Shown one piece after another: positions 34,468-42,502 of a DNA stretch of 64,000 bases. The stretch covers positions 558,001-622,000 of the forward strand of contig NZ_OZ244657.1 of assembly GCF_965218685.1 (NCBI RefSeq), read 5' to 3'. Origin of the DNA: Thalassobius sp965218685 (GTDB taxonomy: Bacteria; Pseudomonadota; Alphaproteobacteria; Rhodobacterales; Rhodobacteraceae). Position 1 is the first letter of the stretch. Each line of letters opens with the position of its first letter. A program made the translations under genes and the position numbers. The notes beneath the pieces are model-generated. The model searched no databases and had not been told where the DNA came from. It saw nothing but the letters and a program-made list of their open reading frames with translations.

Positions 34468-35271
34468 TCAATCCTTCAGCAGCAGCGCCATAAGGCGACT
34501 CTCAGCATCCTTCAGCCCGTCGATCACGTCAAAATGATGCTTGCCCGGATCAATGATGCAGGCGCATTCCCAGGCTTCGGCCAATGCAGTGGCTTGCTCC
34601 AGAAAAGCGGGGCGTTCCTCGGCGCCGACCCAAACTGAAATCTCGATATGCGGCCAGGGCTGCATCAGGACAGGGCTTTCGGCCTCGGCCGCGGCCATAT
34701 CCAGTTTGAAATCCTCGTTCATCGAAGTCTGCAGCAGCGGTCGCAAATCCGCCACCGGAGAGATCGGCAAAGCCCGCACCACGCGCTGCGCAACAGTTTC
34801 GGGCAGCGCGCCCGGCACACACATCCGCGCGGCCAAATGCCCTCCGGCCGAGTGACCGGCGATTATGATGGGGCCAGCCACCATGTCCGCAACCACGGGA
34901 ATCATATGAGCAATCTGCCGCGTGATATCCGCAATGCTGACCGTGGGGCACAGATCATACGAAGGCATCGCCACCGCCCAGCCCGCCTGCACCGCGCCAG
35001 CGGCAAAGCCGGACCAAACGGATTTGTCGAACCGCAGCCAATAGCCGCCGTGGATGAAAACCAACAACCCCTTGGCCGTGCCGACCGGGTGAAACAGATC
35101 GAATCTCTGCCGCGGAGTGTCTCCATAGGGCAGATCCAGTTGGGCCTGACCCTGCTCGGTCATGCCTTCCCGAAAGCCAGCGGCCAGCGCATTCCACCGT
35201 GAGGGAAATAAATCCGCATCGGGGATATGGGCCGCGTTGGCATAAGCGTCGTCCAGATTTTCTTGACTCAT
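34468..35271 (-). CDS. Alpha/beta hydrolase, kynurenine formamidase-like
   Basis: 267-residue cytoplasmic alpha/beta hydrolase. The oxyanion motif HGGYWLRFDKS is near residue 75, the nucleophile elbow GHSAGGHLAARM near 140, and the acid/histidine end GKHHFDVIDGL near 245. The HGGYW form and the KHHFDV ending are typical of arylformamidases, which hydrolyse N-formylkynurenine in tryptophan breakdown. No other kynurenine-pathway gene is nearby, so a more general esterase is possible. The ATG at 35271 has no strong ribosome site; the frame runs on upstream into aldehyde dehydrogenase antisense and was trimmed. It is divergent from the dehydrogenase gene. Confidence 0.8.
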   Translation of the reverse strand: MSQENLDDAYANAAHIPDADLFPSRWNALAAGFREGMTEQGQAQLDLPYGDTPRQRFDLFHPVGTAKGLLVFIHGGYWLRFDKSVWSGFAAGAVQAGWAVAMPSYDLCPTVSIADITRQIAHMIPVVADMVAGPIIIAGHSAGGHLAARMCVPGALPETVAQRVVRALPISPVADLRPLLQTSMNEDFKLDMAAAEAESPVLMQPWPHIEISVWVGAEERPAFLEQATALAEAWECACIIDPGKHHFDVIDGLKDAESRLMALLLKD

Positions 35272-35278
35272 TTTATTT

Positions 35279-35291
35279 AACTTGTTAAGTT
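35279..35291. promoter_or_regulatory. Palindrome in the divergent hydrolase/dehydrogenase promoter
   Basis: AACTT GTT AAGTT, a perfect 5-3-5 inverted repeat in an AT-rich stretch just upstream of the hydrolase start codon. It could be an operator serving one or both genes. No adjacent regulator gene is available to match it. Confidence 0.35.
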
Positions 35292-35369
35292 TATTCCAGC
35301 CAATCAGTCTCTGGACAAGACTAGCGTCAAGTGATTTGCCTGTGCCAGAGGAAAACGAGGGGGAGCCCA

Positions 35370-36851
35370 ATGCTGGACACCAAAACCGATCTGCGAGCGC
35401 GACTGAAAGATCCCAGCCTTCTGGTCGAAAAATCCTATGCCGGAGGGGCCTGGATTGACGGCGAAGGAGGCGAGACATTCGCCGTGACCAACCCGGCGCG
35501 CGGCGACGTGATCGCGAATGTCGCCGACCTGAGCCGCGCTCAAGTCGCCGATGCCATTGCCCAAGCCGAGGCCGCTCAGAAAGAATGGGCAAGCTGGACC
35601 GGTAAGGAACGCGCCGCCGTAATGCGCCGCTGGTTCGACCTGATGATGGAAAACCAGGATGACCTGGGCACCATCCTGACCGCCGAACAAGGAAAGCCGC
35701 TGGCCGAGGCCAAGGGTGAAATCGCATATGGCGCCGCCTTTATCGAGTTCTTCGGCGAAGAGGCCAAACGCATCTATGGCGAAACGATCCCCGGCCACCA
35801 GCGCGACAAGCGCATCACCGTGATCAAGCAGCCCATCGGGGTTGCCGCCTCGATCACGCCGTGGAACTTCCCCAACGCGATGATCACCCGCAAGGCCGGC
35901 CCCGCGCTGGCCGCCGGTTGCGCTTTTGTCGCGCGCCCCGCCGCTGAAACGCCCCTGTCCGCGATTGTTCTGGCCGTTCTGGCCGAACGCGCAGGCATCC
36001 CCAAGGGCGTTTTCTCGGTCGTGACCTCATCGCGTTCGTCCGAGATCGGCAAGGAATTCTGCGAAAACCCGGCCGTGCGAAAAATCACCTTCACCGGCTC
36101 AACCGAGGTCGGCCGCATCCTGCTGCGCCAAGCCGCTGATCAGGTGATGAAATGCTCGATGGAGTTGGGCGGCAACGCGCCGTTCATCGTTTTCGACGAC
36201 GCCGATCTGGACGCCGCGGTCGAGGGCGCGATCCTGTGTAAATTCCGGAACAACGGCCAGACCTGCGTCTGCGCCAACCGGATTTATGTGCAAGAGGGTG
36301 TCTATGACGCCTTCGCTGAAAAACTAAAAATTGCCGTCGAGAAAATGAAAGTCGGCGATGGCCTGGAAGATGGCACTGATCTGGGGCCGCTGATCACACC
36401 TGATGCGATTGCCAAGGTACAAGAGCATGTGTCCGACGCGACCGCCAAAGGCGCCAAGGTTATCCTGGGTGGTGGCGATCCAATTCAGGGCCCCGGCTAT
36501 TTTCTGCCGCCGACCATCGTGACCGGCGCAACACAGGACATGGCCGTCGCGACCGAGGAAACTTTCGGCCCGCTGGCGCCGCTGTTCAAATTCAAGGACG
36601 AAGACGACGTGATTGCCATGGCAAATGACACGATCTTTGGCCTGGCCTCGTATTTCTATGCCAAGGATCTAAGCCGCGTCTACAAGGTGGCCGAAGCGCT
36701 GGAGTATGGCATCGTTGGCGTGAACACCGGCATAATCTCGACCGAGGTTGCGCCGTTTGGTGGCGTGAAACAGTCCGGTCTGGGGCGCGAGGGCAGCCAC
36801 CATGGCATAGAAGATTACCTGGAGATGAAATACATCTGCATGTCGGTCTGA
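35370..36851 (+). CDS. gabD: NAD(P)-dependent succinate-semialdehyde dehydrogenase
   Basis: 493-residue aldehyde dehydrogenase predicted to oxidise succinate semialdehyde to succinate. Typical parts are GVAASITPWNFPNAMITRK near residue 155, ITFTGSTEVGRILL near 230, the general base in MELGGNAPFIVFDDADLD near 262 and the catalytic cysteine in FRNNGQTCVCANRIYVQEG near 296. AFGGVKQSGLGREG-like PFGGVKQSGLGREGSHHG near the end is strongly GabD-like. The paired cysteines CVC at the active site fit the redox-sensitive GabD group. The ATG at 35370 follows GGGGGAG. Glutarate-semialdehyde activity is an alternative. Confidence 0.9.
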   Translation: MLDTKTDLRARLKDPSLLVEKSYAGGAWIDGEGGETFAVTNPARGDVIANVADLSRAQVADAIAQAEAAQKEWASWTGKERAAVMRRWFDLMMENQDDLGTILTAEQGKPLAEAKGEIAYGAAFIEFFGEEAKRIYGETIPGHQRDKRITVIKQPIGVAASITPWNFPNAMITRKAGPALAAGCAFVARPAAETPLSAIVLAVLAERAGIPKGVFSVVTSSRSSEIGKEFCENPAVRKITFTGSTEVGRILLRQAADQVMKCSMELGGNAPFIVFDDADLDAAVEGAILCKFRNNGQTCVCANRIYVQEGVYDAFAEKLKIAVEKMKVGDGLEDGTDLGPLITPDAIAKVQEHVSDATAKGAKVILGGGDPIQGPGYFLPPTIVTGATQDMAVATEETFGPLAPLFKFKDEDDVIAMANDTIFGLASYFYAKDLSRVYKVAEALEYGIVGVNTGIISTEVAPFGGVKQSGLGREGSHHGIEDYLEMKYICMSV

Positions 36852-36862
36852 GGACAATAAAT

Positions 36863-37270
36863 CTAGCTGTCTGGCGGTTCCTGCATCGCTTCGATCACCC
36901 GCCGGACAGCCAATAACCATGCCGCCAAAACCTCGTCCGGGACCTTGCCCGTCATCGCCGAGATCAGCGCATTGCGCAAAGCGGCTTCTCCGACCTCGAA
37001 TTGTCTGGGCGTTAGCCCCAGATTTGCGTGGGAACGCGCCAATCGGTCAAGGGTTTCCTGAACGGCATTGGGATCGATACTCGTCTTCGCCAAGGCCGTC
37101 AGCACCGAGGCCATGACCTCGCGTTGCTCGCCCATATTCGTGCTGAACATCGCGCGCGTTTCCGGCGCATCGCGGAACAATAGCTGGTAGAAATGGTGCG
37201 AAATCTCGGCCTTGTGCTGAAACACCACGGGGAAGCTTTGGCGCATGAGATCAAGGGTCTGTTCTTTCAT
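36863..37270 (-). CDS. Single-domain bacterial globin
   Basis: 135-residue haem protein of the globin superfamily, close in style to the haem domain of flavohaemoglobin or to single-domain Vitreoscilla-type globins. The proximal histidine is expected in DRLARSHANLGLTPRQFEVG near residue 80. FPVVFQHKAEISHHFYQLLF makes up the B/C region. There is no reductase domain. Likely roles are oxygen or nitric oxide binding. GGAG stands before the ATG. It is convergent with gabD, whose stop lies 11 bases away. Confidence 0.85.
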   Translation of the reverse strand: MKEQTLDLMRQSFPVVFQHKAEISHHFYQLLFRDAPETRAMFSTNMGEQREVMASVLTALAKTSIDPNAVQETLDRLARSHANLGLTPRQFEVGEAALRNALISAMTGKVPDEVLAAWLLAVRRVIEAMQEPPDS

Positions 37271-37425
37271 GAAAAGCTCCTAAAAAATCAGCACAAACAA
37301 ATAACACAGCCGGGCAATTCGGATCTGCCCCCTTGAATTACAAAACTGCATTGAAATCGTCACATAAGCGTTAACGGCGGCGGTCATTGGCATTCTGCAC
37401 ATTGATGTCATCAAAGGACCTCATC
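37271..37425 (+). promoter_or_regulatory. Divergent promoter region, globin / phytase-like protein
   Basis: 155 AT-richer bases upstream of the exported phytase-like gene and of the globin gene. A stretch near 37345-37365 (CTGCATT, four bases, TCGTCAC) weakly resembles the two 7-base halves of a PhoB box, four of seven matches each. That is too weak to call a site. AAGGA precedes the ATG at 37426. Confidence 0.3.
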
Positions 37426-39606
37426 ATGATCACTCGTCTTCTGGGTGTGTCCTCGGCCATTGCGCTTAGCGCAGGCCTGGCGCATGCCGACATGAACTTC
37501 AACCGCATTGCCTCTTTCCCCGTCGTGTCGAACATGGCCGAGGGTGAGGATACCAAGCGCGAAACCTCGCCCGAGATCATCGACGTTACCGCCGATGGCC
37601 AGACGCTGGTTTACACCGACAGCCCGCTGGAAGTGATCGGCTTTGTCGACATCACCGACGCGCATGACCCCAAGCCGCTGGGCAACATGGATGTCGGCGG
37701 CGAGCCGACCTCGGTGGCCGTTCTGGGCAACACCGCATTTGTCGGCGTGAACACCTCGGAAAGCTATGTGGCTCCTTCGGGCAAGGTGATCTCGGTCGAC
37801 GTGGCCAGCAAGACCGAAACCGGCGCCTGTGATCTGGGCGGTCAGCCCGACAGCGTTGCCAAGGCCCCCGATGGCTCGTTCATCGCCGTTGCCATCGAAA
37901 ACGAGCGTGACGAAGACCTGAACGACGGCATCATCCCCCAGATGCCCGCCGGCACCCTGGCGCTGGTTGACCTGAAAGACGGCGCCCTGGCCTGTGACAC
38001 CCTGCGTTTTGCCGATCTGACCGGTCTGGCCGACGTCGCCGGGTCCGACCCCGAGCCTGAATACGTCTCGATCAACGCTCTGGGCGAGATCGTCGTGACC
38101 ATGCAGGAAAACAACCACCTGGCCATCGTGTCGAAAGACGGCGAAGTGCTGAACCATTTCTCGGCTGGCAGCGTGGATCTGGAAGGCATCGACGCCACCG
38201 ACGAACGTGGCGCCCTGATCTTTACCGAGTCTCAAAAAGGCCGCCTGCGCGAGCCTGACGCCGTGACCTGGATCAGCGATGACATGTTCGCCACCGCCAA
38301 CGAAGGTGACTACAAAGGCGGCTCGCGCGGCTGGACCATCTTCAACAAGGACGGCACCGTTGTTTACGAAAACGGCACCGACTTTGAAAAAGCGATCATC
38401 CAGATCGGCCACTACCCGGACAAGCGTTCGGACAGCAAGGGTGTTGAGCCCGAGTCGGTCACCTTTGGTGTGTTCGGCGACACGCCCTATGTGTTCGTGG
38501 GCGCCGAGCGCGCTTCGGTCGTTGGTGTCTATGACGTCACCAACCCCGCCGCGCCGGTGTTGAAACAGCTGCTGCCCTCGGGCGTTGGCCCTGAAGGCTA
38601 TGCCGTGATCCCCAGCCGTAACCTGCTGGTCTCGGCCAACGAAAAAGACCTGATCGAAGACGGCGGCGCCCGCGCCCACGTCATGCTGTTTGAAATGCAG
38701 GACGCGCCGGCCGTGTACCCGCATCTGACCAGCAAAGGTATGGATGAGCTGACCGGCTGGGGTGCGATCTCGGGCATGGTTGCCGACAAGGACGGGATCG
38801 TCTGGGCTGTGAACGACAGCTTCTACGGCTTCCAGCCTTCGATCTTCAAGATCGACACCAAGACCACCCCCGCCACCATCGTAGACGTCATCCGCGTCGA
38901 GCGCACCTCGGGTCCGGCTCAGAAGCTTGATCTGGAAGGCATCACTCTGGACGGTAAGGGCGGCTTCTACGTCGCATCCGAAGGCCGCACCGAGCGCCTG
39001 ATCCCTCATGCGATCTACCATGTCAATGCCAAGGGCAAGATCAAGAACCTGAAGGGTGAAATCGGCATCCCCGCCGAGCTGGCCGCCGTTGAAAAACGCT
39101 TTGGCTTCGAAGGCATCACCAAGATCGGCGACACCCTGTGGATGGCCGTTCAGCGTGAATGGAAGGACGATCCTAAAAACCACGTCAAACTGGTAGCCTA
39201 CAACCTGGAAACCAAGGAATGGGGCGCCGTTCTGTACGAAAAGGCCGAGCCTGCCACCGGTTGGGTTGGCCTGTCGGAAATCACTGCTCATGGCGATCAT
39301 GTCTATGTCATCGAGCGTGACAACCAGCATGACCACCGCGCAGTGACCAAGAAGGTCTACCGCATCCCCGCCGCCGAAATGGTTCCTGCCCCGCTGGGTG
39401 GTGATCTGCCGGTGGTCTCCAAAGAGCTGGTCCGCGACCTGCTGCCCGACCTGAAATCGACCGGCGGCTACGTGCTGGACAAGGTTGAAGGCCTGGCGAT
39501 CCTGGAAGACGGCACCGCCTTCGTGTCCACCGACAACGACGGTGTGGATGACCACTCGGGCGAGACCATGTTCTTCTCGATCGGCAAGGTCGACGCCGCG
39601 TTCTAA
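37426..39606 (+). CDS. Exported esterase-like/phytase-like beta-propeller protein
   Basis: 726-residue secreted protein. A signal peptide (MITRLLGVSSAIALSAGLAHA) leads to a first beta-propeller of choice-of-anchor/LVIVD style (about 25-390; VIGFVDITDAHDPKPLGNM, LDLEGIDATDERGALIF-like repeats). A second region (about 420-720) resembles the 'esterase-like activity of phytase' family (GWGAISGMVADKDGIVWAV, LDLEGITLDGKGGFYVASE, FGFEGITKIGDTLWMAVQRE). It is likely periplasmic or extracellular and may act on phosphate esters. The ATG at 37426 fits both the signal peptide and the ribosome site. Codon choice is unusually uniform, which suggests high expression. A strong terminator follows. Confidence 0.82.
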   Translation: MITRLLGVSSAIALSAGLAHADMNFNRIASFPVVSNMAEGEDTKRETSPEIIDVTADGQTLVYTDSPLEVIGFVDITDAHDPKPLGNMDVGGEPTSVAVLGNTAFVGVNTSESYVAPSGKVISVDVASKTETGACDLGGQPDSVAKAPDGSFIAVAIENERDEDLNDGIIPQMPAGTLALVDLKDGALACDTLRFADLTGLADVAGSDPEPEYVSINALGEIVVTMQENNHLAIVSKDGEVLNHFSAGSVDLEGIDATDERGALIFTESQKGRLREPDAVTWISDDMFATANEGDYKGGSRGWTIFNKDGTVVYENGTDFEKAIIQIGHYPDKRSDSKGVEPESVTFGVFGDTPYVFVGAERASVVGVYDVTNPAAPVLKQLLPSGVGPEGYAVIPSRNLLVSANEKDLIEDGGARAHVMLFEMQDAPAVYPHLTSKGMDELTGWGAISGMVADKDGIVWAVNDSFYGFQPSIFKIDTKTTPATIVDVIRVERTSGPAQKLDLEGITLDGKGGFYVASEGRTERLIPHAIYHVNAKGKIKNLKGEIGIPAELAAVEKRFGFEGITKIGDTLWMAVQREWKDDPKNHVKLVAYNLETKEWGAVLYEKAEPATGWVGLSEITAHGDHVYVIERDNQHDHRAVTKKVYRIPAAEMVPAPLGGDLPVVSKELVRDLLPDLKSTGGYVLDKVEGLAILEDGTAFVSTDNDGVDDHSGETMFFSIGKVDAAF

Positions 39607-39629
39607 GCGCAGCCTTTCAAGAAAATCAG

Positions 39630-39661
39630 CCGCGCGTCCCCACCGGGTCGCGCGGTTTTTC
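39630..39661 (+). terminator. Intrinsic terminator after the phytase-like gene
   Basis: 7-bp stem CCGCGCG / CGCGCGG with a 12-base loop, followed by TTTTTC. It lies 23 bases after the stop and ends exactly where the convergent aminotransferase gene stops. Confidence 0.85.
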
Positions 39662-40872
39662 TATGCGCGCAGTGCGCCCGTCAGAACCCGCCCCAATCGG
39701 GCGATCCCCACGTCGATCTGCTGCTGCGAAGAACTAGAGAAGTTCAGGCGCAGGCTGTTCTGCCCCGATCCATCGGCGAAGAACGCCCCACCCGGCACGA
39801 AGGCCACTTTCTCGGACTTCAGCGCATCTGCCAGCAGTTTTGCGCCGTCCATCCCCTTGGGCAGGGTCAACCAGACGAACATACCGCCCTCGGGTCGGGT
39901 CCATTCAACGCCCTTGGGCATGTGCTGCTCTAACGCTGCAAGCATCCGGTCGCGCCGCGCCCGATACGAGGCCCGGATGCGCTCTAGATGCCCCTCGAAA
40001 TCACCCATTGCGACCTCGGCAATGGCCATCTGGTTCAGAGTTGGCGTGTGCAGATCTCCGGCTTGTTTCAGCAGGACCAGCTGATCAATCACCGGTTTGG
40101 CCGCACAAACCCAACCGATCCGCAACCCTGGCGACAGGGTTTTAGAAAACGACCCGCAATAGATCGTGCGGCAGGCGTTGATATCCCCCGTCCGCGCGCA
40201 TTCCAGCGCCAGAATCGGCGGAATCGCGGCCCCGTCGTAGCGCAGCGATTGATAGGCCGCGTCCTCGATCACCGCGCAGTCCATGGCGGCGGCCATATCC
40301 AGCACGTTTTCGCGCTCGGGCCGGGTCAGGGTTACCCCAGTGGGATTTGCGAAATCCACCGACAGATAGGCGAATTTCACCCGCCCCGGCGCAGCCGCCT
40401 GCGCGTAATCCTGAGCCGAGCGATTCCCGCCCGGCTGCAACCGGTCAAACCGCGGCTCATAGGCGTTGAACGCCCCTAGCGCGCCCAGATAGGTGGGCCA
40501 ACCGACCAAAGCCGTATCCCCCGGCGACAGGAACAGTTTGCCCAGATAGTCCAACGCCTGCTGCGATCCGCTGGTGATCAGGATATTTTCGGCATTGCAG
40601 GGCACGCCCAGCCGCGCCATTTCCCCCGCAATCCATTCGCGCAAGGGCAGATACCCCTCGGAGGTAGAATACTGCAGGCTGGCGGCGTGATTGCCGTTCG
40701 ACAGGGCGTCGGCCATCGCGTCCTGAAACGCTTGGACCGGGAACAACGCGGGATCAGGGATACCCCCCGCAAACGAGATGATGTCAGGCTGATCCAGCAG
40801 CTTCAGCAGCTCGCGAATTTCCGAGGCCTTCATCCCCTGAATACGACTGGCAAAAATATCTGACAAATTCAT
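39661..40872 (-). CDS. PLP-dependent aminotransferase, class I fold (2-aminoadipate/LysN-like)
   Basis: 403-residue fold-type I aminotransferase without a DNA-binding domain. Seen are ISFAGGIPDPALFPVQAFQ near residue 32, ENILITSGSQQALDYLGKLF near 95, DFANPTGVTLTRPER near 180 and the PLP lysine in YCGSFSKTLSPGLRIGWV near 240. The C-terminus has LRLNFSSSSQQQIDVGIARL. The nearest characterised relatives are 2-aminoadipate (LysN) and aromatic/kynurenine-type aminotransferases; the substrate is undetermined. The ATG at 40872 has GGAG upstream. A perfect 12-base palindrome lies just ahead, so expression is probably regulated. Confidence 0.85.
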   Translation of the reverse strand: MNLSDIFASRIQGMKASEIRELLKLLDQPDIISFAGGIPDPALFPVQAFQDAMADALSNGNHAASLQYSTSEGYLPLREWIAGEMARLGVPCNAENILITSGSQQALDYLGKLFLSPGDTALVGWPTYLGALGAFNAYEPRFDRLQPGGNRSAQDYAQAAAPGRVKFAYLSVDFANPTGVTLTRPERENVLDMAAAMDCAVIEDAAYQSLRYDGAAIPPILALECARTGDINACRTIYCGSFSKTLSPGLRIGWVCAAKPVIDQLVLLKQAGDLHTPTLNQMAIAEVAMGDFEGHLERIRASYRARRDRMLAALEQHMPKGVEWTRPEGGMFVWLTLPKGMDGAKLLADALKSEKVAFVPGGAFFADGSGQNSLRLNFSSSSQQQIDVGIARLGRVLTGALRA

Positions 40873-40890
40873 AACCGACTCCTGCAACTT

Positions 40891-40902
40891 TGTTGCGCAA
40901 CA
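40891..40902. promoter_or_regulatory. Perfect palindrome upstream of the aminotransferase gene
   Basis: TGTTGCGCAACA, self-complementary over 12 bases, 19 bases before the start codon. The position suggests a repressor site or an AsnC/Lrp-type element in the leader. No regulator gene is adjacent. Confidence 0.5.
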
Positions 40903-40956
40903 TCACCGAGTCGGGAAATTAAGTCAATATAGCTGACATAATTTGTGATCAGCACG

Positions 40957-40989
40957 AAAAGGCCCGCCTTGCGCAAGGCAAGACGGGCC
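40957..40989 (-). terminator. Intrinsic terminator of the hsp20 gene
   Basis: Read on the minus strand, outer arms GGCCCG/CGGGCC enclose GCCTTGCGCAAGGC, followed by TTTT. It begins 23 bases after the hsp20 stop. Confidence 0.8.
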
Positions 40990-41012
40990 GCATGATCAGG
41001 GTCTCGCGGGAA

Positions 41013-41480
41013 TTAGTTCACCGCTTTGGCGTCCACTACGTCCTTTTGCGCGGAGACACCGGTGGCAATCTCGATCTGGCGGGGCTTCAGCGCCTCGGGC
41101 ATTTCGCGCACCAGGTCGATATGCAGCATACCGTCCGCATGGGCTGCACCGGTGACTTTCACGTGGTCGGCAAGGGTAAACCGACGCTCGAACGCGCGGG
41201 TCGCGATGCCACGATGCAGATAGGTGCGAGTATCGGGCTCATCAGCTTTACGCGCCGACACGACCAGCGCGTTTTCCTTCACCTCGACGGACAGATCATC
41301 GGCAGTGAAACCGGCAACAGCGATCGAGATGCGATAGGCGTTCTCGTCAGTTTTTTCAATGTTGTAAGGGGGATAGCTGGGCTGTGCCACGTCATTGGTG
41401 AACACGCGGTCCATCATATCAGCCAGTTGGTCAAAGCCAACGGTGGCACGGTGCAGGGGGGCAAGGTCAAAGCTACGCAT
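41013..41480 (-). CDS. Small heat-shock protein, Hsp20/IbpA family
   Basis: 155-residue alpha-crystallin-type chaperone that holds unfolding proteins for later refolding. The N-terminal MRSFDLAPLHRATVGFDQL is typical of IbpA-like proteins in alphaproteobacteria. The alpha-crystallin domain runs about 40-130 (PPYNIEKTDENAYRISIAVA, IATRAFERRFTLADHVKV). The last part carries PRQIEIATG, the I-x-I/V-like tail motif. The ATG at 41480 follows AGAGAGGA; the frame upstream to 41576 lies in the leader. A sigma-32-like promoter and a ROSE-like hairpin stand upstream (separate entries), so heat control is very likely. Confidence 0.93.
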   Translation of the reverse strand: MRSFDLAPLHRATVGFDQLADMMDRVFTNDVAQPSYPPYNIEKTDENAYRISIAVAGFTADDLSVEVKENALVVSARKADEPDTRTYLHRGIATRAFERRFTLADHVKVTGAAHADGMLHIDLVREMPEALKPRQIEIATGVSAQKDVVDAKAVN

Positions 41481-41486
41481 GGGTGA

Positions 41487-41566
41487 TCCTCTCTTGAGCA
41501 ATACCAGAATGTCGCCTTCCGAAATTGGACAGGCAGATGTCAGGGACCCGACATTCGGCGTCCCTG
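41487..41566 (-). ncRNA. hsp20 5' leader with ROSE-like RNA thermometer
   Basis: The roughly 90-base leader folds in two places. Upstream, CAGGGAC/GTCCCTG (41541-41566) encloses CCGA/TCGG. At the ribosome site, TTGCT (41497-41501) faces AGGA (41487-41490) across a six-base loop, with an outer GGT/ACC clamp. ROSE thermometers hide the Shine-Dalgarno AGGA by U-Y-G-C-U; here that pentamer is UUGCU. ROSE elements are the usual control of alphaproteobacterial small heat-shock genes. Confidence 0.6.
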
Positions 41567-41574
41567 TGCAATTC

Positions 41575-41603
41575 ATCTGGGGATGCGAAAAAGAGGTTTC
41601 AAG
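41575..41603 (-). promoter_or_regulatory. Sigma-32 (RpoH) type promoter of hsp20
   Basis: On the minus strand CTTGAAA (41603-41597), a 14-base spacer and CCCCAGAT (41582-41575). The E. coli RpoH consensus is CTTGAAA, 11-16 bases, CCCCATNT, so the -35 is exact and the -10 differs at one defined base. Transcription would start near 41568. It begins just after the stop of the protease gene. Confidence 0.75.
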
Positions 41604-41609
41604 GGGCCG

Positions 41610-42440
41610 TCAGGGTTTGACGAATTTTGCACCGCCCACGCTGCGCTGGCTTTGCAGACGGCCGGTTACCGGCGTGGCCCCCTTGATGCGGGGCATGAAG
41701 TCCTCGGTGACCCCGATACCGCTGGCCAGTTGGGTTTTCAGCAGCTCGACCGCACCGTCCAACTGGGCGCCCAGTGCCACCTGGGTTCCGTCCAGATCCG
41801 CCTTGGCCGACACGACCGAAACGATCTGTGCCTCGCCGTTCTGAATGCGGAAAACTGGCGCGCCGGACGAACCGAAATTCACGTCGCAGCTTAGGACCAC
41901 AACGCCTTTTTGCCGATGCATCACGCCGCAGCTTTCCTGGAACGAGGGCGCCTTGGCCCGGTCCATGGCATAGCTGACAACGCCGACGCTCTCGCCTTTG
42001 CGCAACTGCAGGCCGGTTTTAAAGGGGGTGATCGAGGTAGACTGCACCGGTCTGAGCAGCTCCAGCAAGGCCAGGTCATTGCGCACACGCTCAGCCGTGG
42101 CCTGTCCGTCATAGCGGTACGAGGGGTGGATCACCACGCGGCGCACCCTGCGATAGGCCTCGGCGCGGCCGTCGCGCAGCCCGGCCAAGAACTCGATCGA
42201 GCCGAAATCAACCCGCTTTTTCGTGGCTGGGTCAAACAGGCAATGCGCGGCTGTCAGCACCAAATTTGGAGCGATCAACGCACCTGTGCAAAACCCCGAG
42301 CCACCCAATTCCAGCCGCCCTACGGCCTCCCAGCCGCGACTGTCATCCATGGTGTTCAAGCGGCGCAAGGGCGAATCATCAGCCCAAGCCGCTGTTACCA
42401 TTGCACAAAATGCCACTATCGCCAGAATCGCGCGTCGCAT
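41610..42440 (-). CDS. Exported trypsin-like serine protease (S1 family)
   Basis: 276-residue protein with a signal peptide (MRRAILAIVAFCAMVTAAWA) and a trypsin fold. The catalytic triad is complete: histidine in LVLTAAHCLFD near residue 65, aspartate in RVRNDLALLELL near 120 and serine in VNFGSSGAPVF near 185. The residue before the serine elbow is S rather than D-S-G-G, as in many bacterial V8/Glu-type S1 proteases. It acts in the periplasm or outside. The ATG at 42440 has GAGG upstream. It stands alone between glcF and hsp20 on the same strand. Confidence 0.88.
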   Translation of the reverse strand: MRRAILAIVAFCAMVTAAWADDSPLRRLNTMDDSRGWEAVGRLELGGSGFCTGALIAPNLVLTAAHCLFDPATKKRVDFGSIEFLAGLRDGRAEAYRRVRRVVIHPSYRYDGQATAERVRNDLALLELLRPVQSTSITPFKTGLQLRKGESVGVVSYAMDRAKAPSFQESCGVMHRQKGVVVLSCDVNFGSSGAPVFRIQNGEAQIVSVVSAKADLDGTQVALGAQLDGAVELLKTQLASGIGVTEDFMPRIKGATPVTGRLQSQRSVGGAKFVKP

Positions 42441-42502
42441 GAGGACCTCTGTTTCCACTACAGTTTAAGGTCGTACCGGATGGATTGGGCGAAATTGCGG
42501 CG

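Noticed and set aside
37345..37365. PhoB box upstream of the phytase-like gene
   Set aside because: Each half matches the consensus at only about four of seven positions. It is mentioned in the spacer entry but not called as a site.
37411..39555. 714-residue open frame opposite the phytase-like gene
   Set aside because: The plus-strand gene has a signal peptide, domain matches and a terminator. The antisense frame stays open only because the strong codon bias removes stops on that strand.
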